Below are positions 5,863-5,973 of a DNA stretch of 5,973 nucleotides, one piece after another (within the stretch, counting starts at the first letter, position 1; every line of letters begins with the position of its first letter). The stretch comes from a bacterium. GTDB lineage: Bacteria > Patescibacteriota > Minisyncoccia > UBA6257 > GWB1-50-10. Location: assembly GCA_027310975.1 (NCBI GenBank), contig DAICZV010000022.1:3205-9177 (forward strand), in the 5' to 3' direction. The position numbers and the translations under genes were made by a program. The notes under the pieces were generated by a model. That model saw only the letters and a program-made list of their open reading frames with translations, did no database searches and was not told where the DNA came from.

Positions 5863-5973
5863 GGACGCCGGATATTCCATACATTTCTGCGCTGCATATC
5901 CCGCCAGTCGGGCGCTCCGGGCCTCCGCCATTTGGCGGATGGCCAAGTCTTACCCTCCTAGCGGAATATGCAG
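5863..5973 (-). repeat. Gene-free terminal region with a long imperfect inverted repeat (hairpin)
   Basis: No credible gene lies here. CTGCATATCCCGCCAG (5892-5907) pairs with CTAGCGGAATATGCAG (5958-5973) at 14 of 16 positions. Both mismatches become G-U pairs if the minus strand is transcribed, so the minus-strand RNA would form an uninterrupted 16-pair helix. Inside lies a second hairpin: TCCGCC (5924-5929) with GGCGGA (5934-5939), extended by GGCC/GGCC (5920-5923, 5941-5944). A third related A/T block, GGATATTCC, sits at 5870-5878. This could be a structured RNA, a miniature palindromic (MITE/REP-like) repeat, or an intergenic fold; the repeat may continue past the window end. Confidence 0.6.

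Noticed and set aside
5647..5946. 99-codon minus-strand frame
   Set aside because: It runs antisense through the DUF378 gene and the terminator and ends in repeat sequence; no support.
5860..5973. tRNA or known small RNA in the terminal region
   Set aside because: No T-arm motif, acceptor stem or other known RNA signature was found, only the hairpins described.
1..5973. CRISPR arrays, insertion sequences, phage genes or a defence island
   Set aside because: No spaced direct repeats, transposase, integrase or defence-gene motifs were seen; the genes are housekeeping and transport.

Overview
The window is about 6 kb of a GC-rich bacterial genome and holds five genes I can assign to families plus one small orphan reading frame. 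The organism is probably a member of the Candidate Phyla Radiation (Patescibacteria, Parcubacteria-like), with moderate confidence. This rests on three things. The family 4 uracil-DNA glycosylase has no cysteine at all, where the classical enzyme uses four to hold a 4Fe-4S cluster. A P-III (plasma-membrane H+-ATPase type) pump sits among compact housekeeping genes. Recognisable Shine-Dalgarno sites are absent and two very short 5' leaders are predicted. No rRNA, tRNA, CRISPR array or transposase gene was seen, so the placement is not proven.

Layout. Positions 1-1656 (+) are the C-terminal two thirds of a P-type proton ATPase cut by the window edge. It converges, with only 5 bases between the stop codons, on a minus-strand pair: the uracil-DNA glycosylase (1662-2306) and upstream of it hisS (2382-3713). 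The 75-base gap of that pair contains a near-perfect palindrome. Positions 3714-4235 hold a probable small secreted protein of unknown family on the + strand (3769-4158) and a hairpin terminator. Then comes a minus-strand NRAMP-family metal transporter (4236-5501) with an altered metal site. It is transcribed divergently from a small DUF378 membrane protein (5587-5802, +), which ends at a textbook rho-independent terminator. The last 120 bases carry no gene but can fold into a long hairpin, best on the minus strand.

How it works together. The ATPase would export protons, and the NRAMP-like carrier would bring in divalent cations; whether that carrier uses the proton gradient is doubtful given its changed site. 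HisRS and the glycosylase are translation and DNA-repair housekeeping and may be co-transcribed. The transporter and DUF378 genes share a 45-base divergent promoter region built on an imperfect inverted repeat that contains both extended -10 boxes, the most regulatory-looking piece of the window.

The points most worth a second look are the cysteine-free glycosylase with a possible C-terminal sliding-clamp motif, the NRAMP site lacking its Asn and Met ligands, the symmetric divergent promoter, the near-leaderless hisS and transporter transcripts, the orphan secreted frame and the terminal hairpin. No clearly new multi-gene system is visible.
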